Assembly (NCBI GenBank): GCA_034416335.1
Contig: DAOULV010000022.1
Coordinates: 1 to 64,000 of the forward strand
Direction: 5' to 3'
Length of the DNA stretch: 64,000 bases
Origin: MGML01 sp034416335
GTDB lineage: Bacteria; Chloroflexota; Dehalococcoidia; Dehalococcoidales; UBA2162
How positions within the stretch are numbered: position 1 is the first letter of the stretch; each line of letters opens with the position of its first letter. Positions 16,149-25,356 of the stretch are shown here, in pieces. The translations under genes were made by a program, and so were the position numbers. The notes under the pieces were generated by a model. That model saw only the letters and a list, made by a program, of their open reading frames with translations. It ran no database searches and had not been told where the DNA came from.

Positions 16149-16357
16149 TTGTCCACTCCTTTAAAGTCCTCGGTCTTTGCCTGTTTTATCCTATCCCTGA
16201 TGACTACAAGCAGCAGTGATACTCCGCCGACGGCAACGATTCCAACCAGTATCCTGAATACAACGGGGATTGTGCTGGAAAAGAAGAAACCTTTTGCCAT
16301 CCAGCCGATAATTGCCAGGACAGCCAGTCCGATGATTATGAAGATAGCATTTACCAT
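16145..16357 (-). CDS. Small two-helix membrane protein
   Basis: 70 residues with two hydrophobic spans (about 2-22 and 28-50) and a charged cytoplasmic tail. No family recognised. The start is preceded by gggaggtagtaagt, a strong ribosome site. It is the first gene of a two-gene unit with the YbjQ-type gene and may anchor or modulate it. Confidence 0.75.
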   Translation of the reverse strand: MVNAIFIIIGLAVLAIIGWMAKGFFFSSTIPVVFRILVGIVAVGGVSLLLVVIRDRIKQAKTEDFKGVDK

Positions 16358-16403
16358 ACTTACTACCTCCCGGTAAGGTATTCACGCGATATTAAATAAT
16401 ACT

Positions 16404-16493
16404 TGGCGGAGGGGGTGGGATTCGAACCCACGGTCACCTTGCAGCGACAGCGGTTTTCAAGACCGCCTCCTTAGGCCTCTCGGACACCCCTCC
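16404..16493 (-). tRNA. tRNA-Ser (anticodon TGA)
   Basis: A class II tRNA with a long variable arm: acceptor ggagggg with cccctcc, anticodon loop cttgaaa, T-loop ttcgaat, discriminator G and an encoded CCA (16406-16404). Confidence 0.95.
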
Positions 16494-16665
16494 CGGCATT
16501 AAATTCTACTCCAGAACAGCCGGCTAAAGCAAAGGTTTCTAGACCGAAAATTATAACCAAAACCGAATAGTACTGAGTACAAATACTCTTGCCAAAGGTA
16601 CTTGAGTGTGTAATACTAAGGCAAGTTGCTATCAGTGAAAGTTTTGTATATAGAGGAATATCCCT

Positions 16666-19098
16666 GTGAATAAGTTCAAACTCTCGTCTTCGGTCCTGAC
16701 CGGTGTCCTCGTTGCCGCGTTAGCCATATTCGCTTTTATTCTCAGGGTCAGTTTTTCTTTCAGCCAGATATTCAAGGGGGACTGGATCAAGTATTCCAGT
16801 GCCGATGCCTATTACCAGATGAGATTGGTGGATAATCTTGCTTATAATTACCCGAGTGCATCCAGTTTCGACCCGTACCTGTTGTTCCCCGGGGGAAGCG
16901 GAATAGCTGAAAGCAACATGTTCGTCAACGTACTCGCCAGCGTAAGCAGTCTATTCGGACTGGTTACTCCCAGCCAGCACACTGTAGATGTTGTCGGTGT
17001 ATTTGCCCCGCCGGTACTGGCGGCTTTGACTGTTGTAGTCGTATTTTTTATAGGAAAGGAACTGTTCGGGAAATGGGGGGGAGTATTTTCAGCTGCCCTG
17101 TTGGCGATAATACCCGGGGAATTCCTTTCACGTACTAAACTCGGTTTTACGGATTACCACTGCCTGGAAGTATTTATTACCTCTTTCTTTATTCTATTTG
17201 TAATCATGGCACTGAAAGCTGCCAATAAAAATAATCTGCGGTTTGAAAACCTGTGGAAGATTGACTGGGTTTCTTTAAGGAAGCCGGGTATTTACAGTTT
17301 AATTGCCGGGATTTCACTGGGACTGTTCGGGCTTACATGGTCGGGCGCTCCGATGTTTACCTTCATCATATTTGTTTTCCTATTCATTCAGTTCTTAATC
17401 GACCATATGAAAAAGAAGCCAACCGAGTATCTCTCGATTATCGGTACCGTAACATTTTTTATTGCCTTTCTGGTCGTTTTGCCCGGTACCGTGAGTATAA
17501 TTATCCCCGCATCTTCACTCGTCGGCGCAATTGCCTGTATCGCATTAGGTGTGGTATCACGGTTTATGGCCGTAAGAAACATGAAGCCGGTATATTATCC
17601 GGTAGCCGTAATAATAATGGCGGTAGCGGGATTCGGACTGTTTTACCTGATTCTGCCGAATATAGTCACTGCTATGCTTGAAAGATTTTCTATCTTTACA
17701 CCTTCCGGAACACAACTAACCACTATCGAAATGCAGCCGCTTATCAGTTCCACGTATGGGAATGCTTTTGCTGTCGTCTGGAGTAACTATAACACTACAT
17801 TTTTTGTAGCTTTTATATCGATGCTGGCGCTCCTTTATTTCGTGATAAAACAAGGGACGGCGGAAAAGACACTGTTTTTCGTATGGAGCGTGATTATATT
17901 AATCTCGAATCTTGGTCAGCGCCGGTTCGGCTATTATTTCAGCGTGAATATAGCGTTGCTGACGGGTTTTCTCAGCTGGCTCGTAATTGATTATGCCAGA
18001 ACACATATTTTCACCGAGAAGGTAAAACAGGCAATTGAAAAGGCGAAAAAAGTGAAGCGGAAAGCTACCCGAAGGCAGCAGAGTAATCCTCGGGTTGCTC
18101 CGTATTCGGTGATGTCACTCGTAATAATAGTAGTGTTCTTCACGGGCTATTTCTGGAGTATAGAGCCGGCTATCGATGCCGCCAAAAGGTCCCCTTATGC
18201 GCCCAGTGATGCATGGTGCAGCGTACTTGACTGGATGAGAGAAAATACTCCGGAACCGTTTGGCGACCCCGATGCGTATTATGACCTTGTACGATCGGAT
18301 AAATATCTTCCTTATTCAACTATTTTAAGTACATATGGTAATACTTCCAACAGAACTGACTATTATACCAACCTCGATGTGTACTATCCTTATCCGGAGA
18401 CAGCTTACGGTGTCCTTTCCTGGTGGGACTATGGTTACTGGATAGCCAGAATCGCCCATCGTATCCCGAATGCAAACCCGTCACAGGACCCCCGTGCTAT
18501 CAGGGATGTAGCTGCTTTCTTTACCGCACAGGATGAAGCAACAGCGAATAAAGTACGAGAAAAACTGGATACAGAATATGTAGTAATCGACTACGAAACA
18601 GCCTATGTCAACCCCATTACTACCAGCGGGAAATTCTGGGCGATTATTACCTGGGGAGGTATGCCGGTTGCCGATTTCTTCGATATGTACCTGATGATGG
18701 TAAATCCCGATGATGAAACCCAGTTGATTCAGAGACCCCTCTTCTATCCCGAGTATTACCGTTCGATGGCTGTAAGAATGTACAATTTCGACTGCCAGGC
18801 GGTAACACCAGCCAATGTCTGGGTGATTTCTTATCAGGAACAGCGGGATACAAAAAGTGGAGCTATATATAAGATAATCGTCGACGCAAAGCAGTTCGCT
18901 ACTTACGAAGAAGCCGAGGAGTTTGTTTCATCGCAGGAAGAAGGCAACTATCGAATAGCCAGTATGAATCCGATGATACCCTGTACACCCCTTGAAGCCC
19001 TGGAGGATTATGAGGTGGTACACGTTTCGGAACAGGGCCAGCTGTTTACTTCAGGCAACCTGACGTCCGAGGTAAAAGTCTTCCAGTATACGAAATAA
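16666..19098 (+). CDS. STT3/AglB/PglB-type oligosaccharyltransferase
   Basis: 810 residues. About 13 membrane helices in the first 500 residues and a periplasmic C-terminal domain. The acceptor-binding signature WWDYG is at residues 586-590 in SWWDYGYWIARIAHR. The first outer loop holds the metal-site Asp (SSADAYYQMR). These enzymes transfer a lipid-linked glycan to Asn in N-X-S/T sequons outside the membrane. GTG 16666 is the start, with agagg 9 nt upstream; TTGCCA-N16-TAATAC (16589-16616) may be its promoter. No glycan-assembly genes are adjacent. Confidence 0.93.
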   Translation: MNKFKLSSSVLTGVLVAALAIFAFILRVSFSFSQIFKGDWIKYSSADAYYQMRLVDNLAYNYPSASSFDPYLLFPGGSGIAESNMFVNVLASVSSLFGLVTPSQHTVDVVGVFAPPVLAALTVVVVFFIGKELFGKWGGVFSAALLAIIPGEFLSRTKLGFTDYHCLEVFITSFFILFVIMALKAANKNNLRFENLWKIDWVSLRKPGIYSLIAGISLGLFGLTWSGAPMFTFIIFVFLFIQFLIDHMKKKPTEYLSIIGTVTFFIAFLVVLPGTVSIIIPASSLVGAIACIALGVVSRFMAVRNMKPVYYPVAVIIMAVAGFGLFYLILPNIVTAMLERFSIFTPSGTQLTTIEMQPLISSTYGNAFAVVWSNYNTTFFVAFISMLALLYFVIKQGTAEKTLFFVWSVIILISNLGQRRFGYYFSVNIALLTGFLSWLVIDYARTHIFTEKVKQAIEKAKKVKRKATRRQQSNPRVAPYSVMSLVIIVVFFTGYFWSIEPAIDAAKRSPYAPSDAWCSVLDWMRENTPEPFGDPDAYYDLVRSDKYLPYSTILSTYGNTSNRTDYYTNLDVYYPYPETAYGVLSWWDYGYWIARIAHRIPNANPSQDPRAIRDVAAFFTAQDEATANKVREKLDTEYVVIDYETAYVNPITTSGKFWAIITWGGMPVADFFDMYLMMVNPDDETQLIQRPLFYPEYYRSMAVRMYNFDCQAVTPANVWVISYQEQRDTKSGAIYKIIVDAKQFATYEEAEEFVSSQEEGNYRIASMNPMIPCTPLEALEDYEVVHVSEQGQLFTSGNLTSEVKVFQYTK

Positions 19099-19103
19099 AC
19101 CGT

Positions 19104-19238
19104 TTACTTTACCAGCGTCCTTCTCAGCTCAAAAACATTTACCACTTCGTGGTCGAGACATGATACCTGGACAACATCAGGGTCTTCCTGTCTGTGTGTC
19201 GCTTGGAAAGCCGAATGAAGAAGAATTTCCCCTGAAAC
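19104..19238 (-). pseudogene. Coding-like fragment without a start codon
   Basis: One minus-strand frame, bounded by stops, reads 44 residues that look like real protein, for example QEDPDVVQVSCLDHEVVNVF followed by ELRRTLVK. It has no ATG, GTG or TTG and is closed upstream by a stop, so it appears to be the broken C-terminus of a lost gene. No family recognised. Confidence 0.25.
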
Positions 19239-19267
19239 TTATCTCCCCAAGGGAGAGCCTAGAATCC

Positions 19268-19366
19268 TCAGACAGGAGAAATATTGGCTCCGGCGATGGC
19301 TATATAGGCAATGATACCGGCAAAGAATAATACTGCCGCAGTGAGAACAACATATTCCTTCTTCAT
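19268..19366 (-). CDS. Putative 32-residue single-span membrane peptide
   Basis: ATG 19366, preceded by ggtaggataatgctgt, opens a 32-residue frame that is a single hydrophobic helix after MKKEY and ends NISPV. It follows serS on the same strand by 83 bp. Small size makes chance possible; the helix, the start context and the clean stop favour a real product. Confidence 0.4.
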   Translation of the reverse strand: MKKEYVVLTAAVLFFAGIIAYIAIAGANISPV

Positions 19367-19449
19367 ACAGCATTATCCTACCCGATTTGGAAATATCGAA
19401 ATATGATATTTGTCTCAAGTGGGAAGTTTATTCAGGATTGGACGGCACT

Positions 19450-20697
19450 TTACCCTATAATGTCCGTGCCCATGAAGTCCTGCAGTACATCAGGCACGCG
19501 TATACTGCCGTCTGCCTGCTGGTAATTCTCCATTATGCTTATCATCACTCTTGGCAGAGCCAGGCCCGAGCCGTTCAAGGTGTGGACGAATCGTGGTTTG
19601 GAATCGGGTGTCGGGCGGTACCGTACATTCGCGCGGCGTGCCTGAAAATCGGTGCAGTTGGAACAGGAGCTGACCTCGAGCCATTCTTCACAGCCCGGTG
19701 CCCACATCTCGAGGTCGTAGCCTTTGGCTGCGCCGAAGCTTATATCGGCGGTACATAACTCGATTATCCTGTACGGCAGGTCCAGTGCCCGGCAGACATC
19801 CTCGGCATCGTTTACCATCTTTTCCAGTTCATCGTACGAGGTTTCCGGTTCGGTGAATTTATACATTTCCACTTTATCGAACTGGTGACCGCGCTTGATA
19901 CCCCGTGTGTCACGCCCGGCTGACATTTTTTCTCTCCGGAAGCAGGCAGTATAGGCTACATAATAGATGGGCAGAGTTCCCGACTGCAGTATCTCGTCGC
20001 TGTGCATGTTAGTCACCGGAACTTCAGCCGTGGGAACGAACCAGAGATCGTCTTCCTCGTCATGATAGAGATTGTCCTCGAATTTAGGCAGCTGCCCTGA
20101 ACCCTGCATAATCTCTCTCTTTACCATGTAGGGAGGGTATATTTCGTAATATCCGTGCTTCGAGGTATGAAGATCGAGCATAAATGCGATTACAGCTCTC
20201 TGGAGTCGTGCCCCCAGCCCTTTCAGCAAGTAAAACCGGCTGCCGGACAGCTTTACTCCCCTGTCGAAATCGATTATCCCCAGTTTTTCACCCAGTTCCC
20301 AGTGAGGAAGTGGTTTAAAGTCCAGCTTCCGGGGTTCACCCCAGGAACGTACCGGGACATTATCTTCCTCACCTTTTCCCAGGGGGGTGGACTCATGGGG
20401 AATATTCGGGACCTGTAACAGCAGCTCTTCCAGTCGGCCATCGAGGTCTCTAACCTCTTCTTCCAGGTTGTTTATCAAACTACGCAGATTGCGGCCTTCT
20501 TCTATGGATGCTTCATCCTGTTTTCTTTCACGAGCGGCCTCTTTTCGTTTTCGCCTGAGTTCTTCGAGTTCCGAGACCTTGCCACGCCGTTCCGTGTCAA
20601 GCCTGATAATTTCATCCAGGGGTGCGGAATCCTGCCGCGAACTTATAGCTTTTTTCACGGTTTCCAGATTATCGCGGATATATTTCAGGTCCAGCAT
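19450..20697 (-). CDS. serS: Seryl-tRNA synthetase
   Basis: 415 residues. The N-terminal coiled-coil arm (about 25-105) that contacts the tRNA-Ser long arm is obvious from charged heptads. Class II motifs follow: motif 2 in YVAYTACFRREKMSAGRDTR with GIKRGHQFDKVEMYKF, and motif 3 in HTLNGSGLALPRVMISIMEN. It charges tRNA-Ser, one copy of which lies 3 kb away. ATG 20697 follows aaaggggtaaaca. It is 43 bp downstream of lysS and may be co-transcribed. Confidence 0.97.
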   Translation of the reverse strand: MLDLKYIRDNLETVKKAISSRQDSAPLDEIIRLDTERRGKVSELEELRRKRKEAARERKQDEASIEEGRNLRSLINNLEEEVRDLDGRLEELLLQVPNIPHESTPLGKGEEDNVPVRSWGEPRKLDFKPLPHWELGEKLGIIDFDRGVKLSGSRFYLLKGLGARLQRAVIAFMLDLHTSKHGYYEIYPPYMVKREIMQGSGQLPKFEDNLYHDEEDDLWFVPTAEVPVTNMHSDEILQSGTLPIYYVAYTACFRREKMSAGRDTRGIKRGHQFDKVEMYKFTEPETSYDELEKMVNDAEDVCRALDLPYRIIELCTADISFGAAKGYDLEMWAPGCEEWLEVSSCSNCTDFQARRANVRYRPTPDSKPRFVHTLNGSGLALPRVMISIMENYQQADGSIRVPDVLQDFMGTDIIG

Positions 20698-20740
20698 TTG
20701 TTTACCCCTTTAGATTTGATTACCGGTGTAAGGTTCTAAT

Positions 20741-22222
20741 TTATTCCTTATCTCTTAATTGCGGGAAAAGTATTACTTCACGGATCGACTGCTTATCCGT
20801 GAGAAGCATTACCAGACGGTCGATACCGATACCGAGTCCGCCGGTAGGAGGCATACCATATTCCAGGGCGGTGAGGTAATCCTCATCTATCGTCCACCGT
20901 TCTTCATCGGATTCCTGCCGTTCTTTTATCTGTTCTTCGAATCGTTCTTTCTGCAGCATCGGGTCGTTTAACTCGCTGTAGGCGTTGTCGATTTCGAGCC
21001 CTGCGATTATAGTTTGGAATCTCTCGACGACTCGTTCTTCACCCGGTTTGTTTTTTGCCAGCGGCGACATCGAGACCGGGTAATCGTAGACTATAGTCGG
21101 CTGAATGAGTTTAGGTCTTACACAGGTCTTGAGGAGTTCATCTACCAGCTTGGCCCAGTTCTTGTTCGGGTCCACTTCCATTCCCTGCGAACGCATTTTC
21201 TCCATTAATCCTGCGGCAGTCGGATATTTTACGAAATCGATACCGCTGTATTCCTTGACGGCGTCGCGAAGGGTAATACGCTGCCAGGGCGTTTCCAGTT
21301 TTATGGTCTCTCCGGCGTATTCGATAGTATCCGTGCCCAGTACCTGCCGGCTGACCTCGGCAATTAATTCTTCCTGCATTTTCATCACGTCGTGATAATC
21401 GGCGTAGGCTTCGTATGTTTCCAGGAGGGTATACTCGGGATGGTGGGTGGTAGAGATACCTTCGTTTCTGAAAACATTTCCTATTTCATAGACTTTGTCG
21501 AAACCGCCGACAATCAGCCTCTTGAGATGCAGTTCCAGCGCAATACGAAGGTACAGGTCGCGTTCAAACGTATTGTGATAGGTAATAAAGGGTCTGGCAA
21601 GGGCTCCGCCGGAAGACGGGTGAAGTGCAGGAGTTTCTACCTCGATAAAGTCCCTGCTGTCCAGGAATTGCCGGATAGCGCTGATTATCCTGCTGCGTGT
21701 TTTAAACATTTCCCTGACTTCATTGTTTGCAATGAGGTCGACGTACCGCTGACGATACCTGGTTTCAACATCACTCAGACCGTGCCACTTGTCCGGCAGC
21801 GGCAGCAGTGACTTGGATAAAAGCGTGAAATTTTCAACTCTGACCGTTGGTTCTCCGGTCCTTGTTCTCAGTATATTACCCTCGACTCCTATAAAATCAC
21901 CTATATCCAGGTCTTTGAATACTTTGAGGTTCTTTTCCTCCATCTGGTTGGTATTCTGAAAGAGGAGTTGAATTTTACCGGATACGTCGCGGATATCTAT
22001 GAACGAACTCTTGCCCATCGACCGGTTGGCCATAATACGTCCGGCGACACTCATCTTTGCTTCTTTAGCTTCACCTTTTTCAACCGCAGCCAGTAATTCT
22101 ACTGCCTGCCGGTTTGTGTGAGTACGGGGATATTTATTCGGGTACGGGTCAATGCCGGAATTGCGTAAGTCTTCCGCTTTATCGATTCTCTGTTGTATTA
22201 TTCGGTCAAGTCTCGATGTCAT
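20741..22222 (-). CDS. lysS: Lysyl-tRNA synthetase, class II
   Basis: 493 residues. N-terminal OB fold (about 55-150, MSVAGRIMANRSMGKSSF), then the class II core with ETPALHPSSGGALARPFIT, FRNEGISTTHHPEYT (motif 2) and TGGLGIGIDRLVMLLT (motif 3). It charges tRNA-Lys in the cytoplasm. ATG 22222 lies 12 bp after the stop of a small membrane protein gene on the same strand. Confidence 0.97.
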   Translation of the reverse strand: MTSRLDRIIQQRIDKAEDLRNSGIDPYPNKYPRTHTNRQAVELLAAVEKGEAKEAKMSVAGRIMANRSMGKSSFIDIRDVSGKIQLLFQNTNQMEEKNLKVFKDLDIGDFIGVEGNILRTRTGEPTVRVENFTLLSKSLLPLPDKWHGLSDVETRYRQRYVDLIANNEVREMFKTRSRIISAIRQFLDSRDFIEVETPALHPSSGGALARPFITYHNTFERDLYLRIALELHLKRLIVGGFDKVYEIGNVFRNEGISTTHHPEYTLLETYEAYADYHDVMKMQEELIAEVSRQVLGTDTIEYAGETIKLETPWQRITLRDAVKEYSGIDFVKYPTAAGLMEKMRSQGMEVDPNKNWAKLVDELLKTCVRPKLIQPTIVYDYPVSMSPLAKNKPGEERVVERFQTIIAGLEIDNAYSELNDPMLQKERFEEQIKERQESDEERWTIDEDYLTALEYGMPPTGGLGIGIDRLVMLLTDKQSIREVILFPQLRDKE

Positions 22223-22234
22223 ATCAGTACCGTT

Positions 22235-22462
22235 TTATTCGGTGTCTTCCTGTTGATTTCTGGCTTTAGCTCTTTCAATGATTTCAAAAATGATGCCGAT
22301 AATGAGCCCCGCGCCGCCTACTGCCGCAATCCCCGTGAAATACCACGTATTTGCGTACTGGGGAACGTAATCGGCTACCAGCCTGTATAAAACTAGGCTT
22401 GCCAGTACGAATCCCAGTCCGAAACCAATAAGTGCCCCGTTCATAAAAGCGGTATTTCTCAT
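22235..22462 (-). CDS. Small two-helix membrane protein
   Basis: 75 residues with two membrane spans (GALIGFGLGFVLASLVLYRL and the stretch after TWYFTGIAAVGGAG) and an acidic tail. Good ribosome site (gaggaagagag) before ATG 22462. No family recognised. It leads the lysS-serS run. Confidence 0.7.
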   Translation of the reverse strand: MRNTAFMNGALIGFGLGFVLASLVLYRLVADYVPQYANTWYFTGIAAVGGAGLIIGIIFEIIERAKARNQQEDTE

Positions 22463-22654
22463 CTCTCTTCCTCCTCGGCTGATATAGATACTTTATGGTA
22501 GGCTACTTTTCAGGGGTAGTCAAGATTGGAGTGTCTGGCAGGAACTATAGCGAAAGAGATGAAACGGATGTATTTCGGAGCTTATCTGATTTCACAATGA
22601 AGAGCCAGTATCCTGTCTCATAAGTTCGCTGATAAGTCATATGGGTTCTGCCGG

Positions 22655-22740
22655 ACTCGCTCATGGTTCGACAAACTCATCATGAGCGGACAGAATATCA
22701 TGATACCGCTCGTCCTGAGCCTCTCGAAGGATGAGCAGCT
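22655..22740. repeat. REP-like intergenic palindromic repeat
   Basis: gctcatg (22659-22665) and catgagc (22681-22687) form one stem around ttcgacaaactcat. A second related unit, cgtcctgagcctctcgaagg, follows. The wording resembles the cttcgacaggctcagg element at 35654, so it belongs to a dispersed family. The gap 22463-22882 otherwise shows no gene. Confidence 0.6.
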
Positions 22741-22882
22741 TATTCAAAGTATTTTCAAGACGCGATACCAGACACGCTGTAGTGCGAAAACAGGCACTTG
22801 CAGGCTACCTTCGGTGTGGTTTCTACTGAGAATGTTTCCCTGTCGTATTCCGGCGGTCTGAAGCCCTCCTGATATACACGTG

Positions 22883-23653
22883 TCAGATGCCAGACTCGTA
22901 TTTTAACGAGTCCAGCCAGGCGACCGACTTCAGGTCTTTTTCAAGGAGGTAACGGATATAGCCTCTCATAACCTTTTCCAGTTCGGCTGACAACTCGGGA
23001 GGTACTTTAAGCCGGGCTGCGGTGCCGTAATCATTCGATTGAAAAAAACGAAATACTTTCAAAGCGTTAACAGAGAGGCTGAACAGTATGGAAGCACTTT
23101 TATAGCTGCATTCGGGGCACAAAATACCTCCCGACGCCGGGCTGAAAGAATTTATAACGGGTTCGAGTTCCTTGCGGCAGTTGACGCAGTGCTGAAGCTG
23201 GGGGCGGTATCCTGCTTCGTTGAGAAGATGGATCTCGAAATATCTCAACACCATTTCTACGTCCTCAGTCTGGCACAGGTTTTTTAGAGTATCCAGCAGC
23301 AGCTGGAATAATTTATAGTCCTCGTAATGTTCAGGCGTAAACTGGTTGACGAGTTCAATAACGTAAAGAGCGTAAGACATTAAACGGAAATCGGTCTTAA
23401 GGGGAACAAAACTGTCTATGGTCTGGCTGCCGGTAATCGTATCGAGATTCCGCCCCCGGGCAAAAGAAACCTGGCTGTGTGTGAGAAGCTCCAGGTGACC
23501 TGCCATTTTACTCTTCGTCTTTCTCAGGCTCTTGGCGAATCCCTGGATTTTACCGAGGTTGGGGGTGTAAAAAGTCAGGATAGTGTCGGCTTCACCCAGC
23601 TTTGTCTTCTTGATGACGATAGCGTCTGTCTGATAATTCCTGGGACCTGTCAT
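22883..23653 (-). CDS. recO: DNA repair protein RecO
   Basis: 256 residues. N-terminal OB fold (YQTDAIVIKKTKLGEADTIL, TPNLGKIQGFAKSLRKTKS), a helical domain and the zinc motif CVNCRKEL with CPEC. RecO loads RecA with RecF/RecR onto SSB-coated DNA; recR lies 3 kb away. The start overlaps by one base the stop of the methyltransferase gene upstream. Confidence 0.93.
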   Translation of the reverse strand: MTGPRNYQTDAIVIKKTKLGEADTILTFYTPNLGKIQGFAKSLRKTKSKMAGHLELLTHSQVSFARGRNLDTITGSQTIDSFVPLKTDFRLMSYALYVIELVNQFTPEHYEDYKLFQLLLDTLKNLCQTEDVEMVLRYFEIHLLNEAGYRPQLQHCVNCRKELEPVINSFSPASGGILCPECSYKSASILFSLSVNALKVFRFFQSNDYGTAARLKVPPELSAELEKVMRGYIRYLLEKDLKSVAWLDSLKYESGI

Positions 23654-24462
23654 TACTGTAACCGCTTCCAGTATTTTCTTTTCCAGCCGTCTGCTTCCTG
23701 ATAACGCGAAAACTCATACTGCCAGTCCGGTGAGACGAGTTGGAGGTGCTTGAGTTCATCATCCCTGGATTCTTCGGCTGTACCAGGACAGTGAATGATA
23801 TAACCGCCTTTACGAGTCACCCGCTCGAATTCCTGCAGCTCTTCCTCGAGGTGCCATCCCAGGGCATGCGAAGTAATCAGAACGTCGGCAAATTCATCGG
23901 GCAGCGGTATCGAGTGCTGGAATCCTTCGAGGACAAACACGTTCTTCAGTCCTTTTTCTTCAGCCTTTTCACGAATAAACTGCCTGAGCCGTGTTACCGG
24001 TTCGACGGAATAGACATATTTTGCAGTGAGAGCAGCTTCAAGGGTTACACGGCCGGTTCCGGCTCCGGTGTCTATCACCACTTTACCCTCGAGAGGAGTA
24101 ATCGACGTGACCTCGGTAAAATCCCATTTGTGAAATTCCTGCCTGTCATACGCCTGAGGACACTTGTTGTAGACGAGAAGGTCGGCAATCGTCCAGACTA
24201 CCGTATCAATGTATTCTTCAAGCTGCTGCTGGTCTTTCGCCGGTCCGTTTTCAGACATTACATGCCCGATGAAGGGGATTATTTCGGGATTTTTCTTCTC
24301 AAGGAAGGTTTTTATCGGTGGGTATGCCCAGAGGATTGCGGCGAGTTCTCTCTCCGGCATGTAACCGGGAAAGTAGCTTATCTGGAACGATTCCAGCAGG
24401 TACAGGTCGTCTACCTTTAGCGAAACACCTTTGAAGATATTCCTGAACAGGGAATAAGTCAC
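23653..24462 (-). CDS. Class I SAM-dependent methyltransferase
   Basis: 269 residues. A helical N-terminal part of about 125 residues precedes a Rossmann methyltransferase domain with motif I KVVIDTGAGTGRVTLEA, the acidic end of strand 2 in YVYSVEPV, and ADVLITSHALGWH. The substrate is unknown. It is tightly linked to recO (1-nt overlap) and 21 bp from the HAD gene. Confidence 0.85.
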   Translation of the reverse strand: MTYSLFRNIFKGVSLKVDDLYLLESFQISYFPGYMPERELAAILWAYPPIKTFLEKKNPEIIPFIGHVMSENGPAKDQQQLEEYIDTVVWTIADLLVYNKCPQAYDRQEFHKWDFTEVTSITPLEGKVVIDTGAGTGRVTLEAALTAKYVYSVEPVTRLRQFIREKAEEKGLKNVFVLEGFQHSIPLPDEFADVLITSHALGWHLEEELQEFERVTRKGGYIIHCPGTAEESRDDELKHLQLVSPDWQYEFSRYQEADGWKRKYWKRLQ

Positions 24463-24483
24463 TTGATTTTTCTCCGCAAGGAT

Positions 24484-25194
24484 TCACGCGTTTTCATTAA
24501 GGCCGATGAGTCCGGGAAGTTCGGAAAGCGAACGTATTTCGTAATCGACGCCGATATCAGGCGGTCTTGCTTCACTATTCCGGTTCAACCAGATGCTCTT
24601 TATCCCGGCAGAAGCCGCCGCCTCAATGTCATTATGCAGTGAATCACCTATATTCAGCAACTCATCGGGAGAACATCCTGCCCTGTCCAGGACGACCCGG
24701 TAGAATGTGGGGTCAGGCTTTTCTACCCCGCATTCTTCGGAAAAAACCGTAAAATCGAAATAACCTTCCAGTCCGCAAAGTTCCGGGTAGCTGTTGCCGT
24801 TCGAGTGCAGTCCCAGGGCAAACCTGCCTTTCAGTACATCCAGTACGGAAATAACATCGTCATATACCTCGATATCTTCGTAGCGGCGTTTCATATACAG
24901 GTCATAAAGGTGATAGGCAAGCGACTCATCCGGTCTGCCGACTATCGCAAGTATCTGCCTGAAAGATTCGAGCCTGACGGCTCGGAAATCGACGACGCTG
25001 TTTCCCCACATTTCGGCTACGCTATTCCTGATTTCTATCATCCGGTCAATGTCCATTCGGGTCGATGCACCGGAGTGATGTCTTTCCAGTTCCCGGAGTG
25101 AACACTCTAGGGAGTGACGCATCACCTTGATGAAATCGACAAGGGTACCGTCGGTATCGAAAGAGATTGCCTTTATTCCATCGATTCGGTCCAC
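24484..25194 (-). CDS. HAD-superfamily phosphatase-like hydrolase
   Basis: 236 residues with full HAD motifs: AISFDTDGTLVDF (DxD kept), GLHSNGNS (motif II), EKPDPTFYRVVL (motif III Lys) and LLNIGDSLHNDIEAA (motif IV). The helical cap follows motif I, as in subclass IA (phosphoglycolate/haloacid type). The substrate is not predictable. It heads the HAD-methyltransferase-recO group. Confidence 0.88.
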   Translation of the reverse strand: MDRIDGIKAISFDTDGTLVDFIKVMRHSLECSLRELERHHSGASTRMDIDRMIEIRNSVAEMWGNSVVDFRAVRLESFRQILAIVGRPDESLAYHLYDLYMKRRYEDIEVYDDVISVLDVLKGRFALGLHSNGNSYPELCGLEGYFDFTVFSEECGVEKPDPTFYRVVLDRAGCSPDELLNIGDSLHNDIEAAASAGIKSIWLNRNSEARPPDIGVDYEIRSLSELPGLIGLNENA

Positions 25195-25210
25195 TGTTTT
25201 ACCTGCAGAG

Positions 25211-25283
25211 CCCCCTCACTCCGGCTCTCTCCCACGAGGGGAGAGAGTGCTAATATTAAAAATAACAGTTGAAACAAAACCTG
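25211..25283. repeat. 73-bp direct repeat, left copy, flanking the DUF559 gene
   Basis: Matches 25711-25783 with five mismatches; the first 44 bases are identical, and the offset is exactly 500 bp. It contains the stem ctctctcc/gggagagag. It lies just past the HAD start codon region. Confidence 0.92.
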
Positions 25284-25318
25284 ACTAGTCTCCTGTTTGA
25301 TTCTGCTACTCTCCAGCT

Positions 25319-25341
25319 CCTTCTCCCTTTATGGGAGAAGG
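25319..25341. repeat. Perfect 9-bp stem-loop after the DUF559 gene
   Basis: ccttctccc (25319-25327) and gggagaagg (25333-25341) surround a 5-nt loop, just beyond the DUF559 stop. Its words resemble the stem in the flanking 73-bp repeats, so it is probably part of the same element family; it could also act as a terminator. Confidence 0.7.
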
Positions 25342-25356
25342 CAGGGATGAGGGTGA

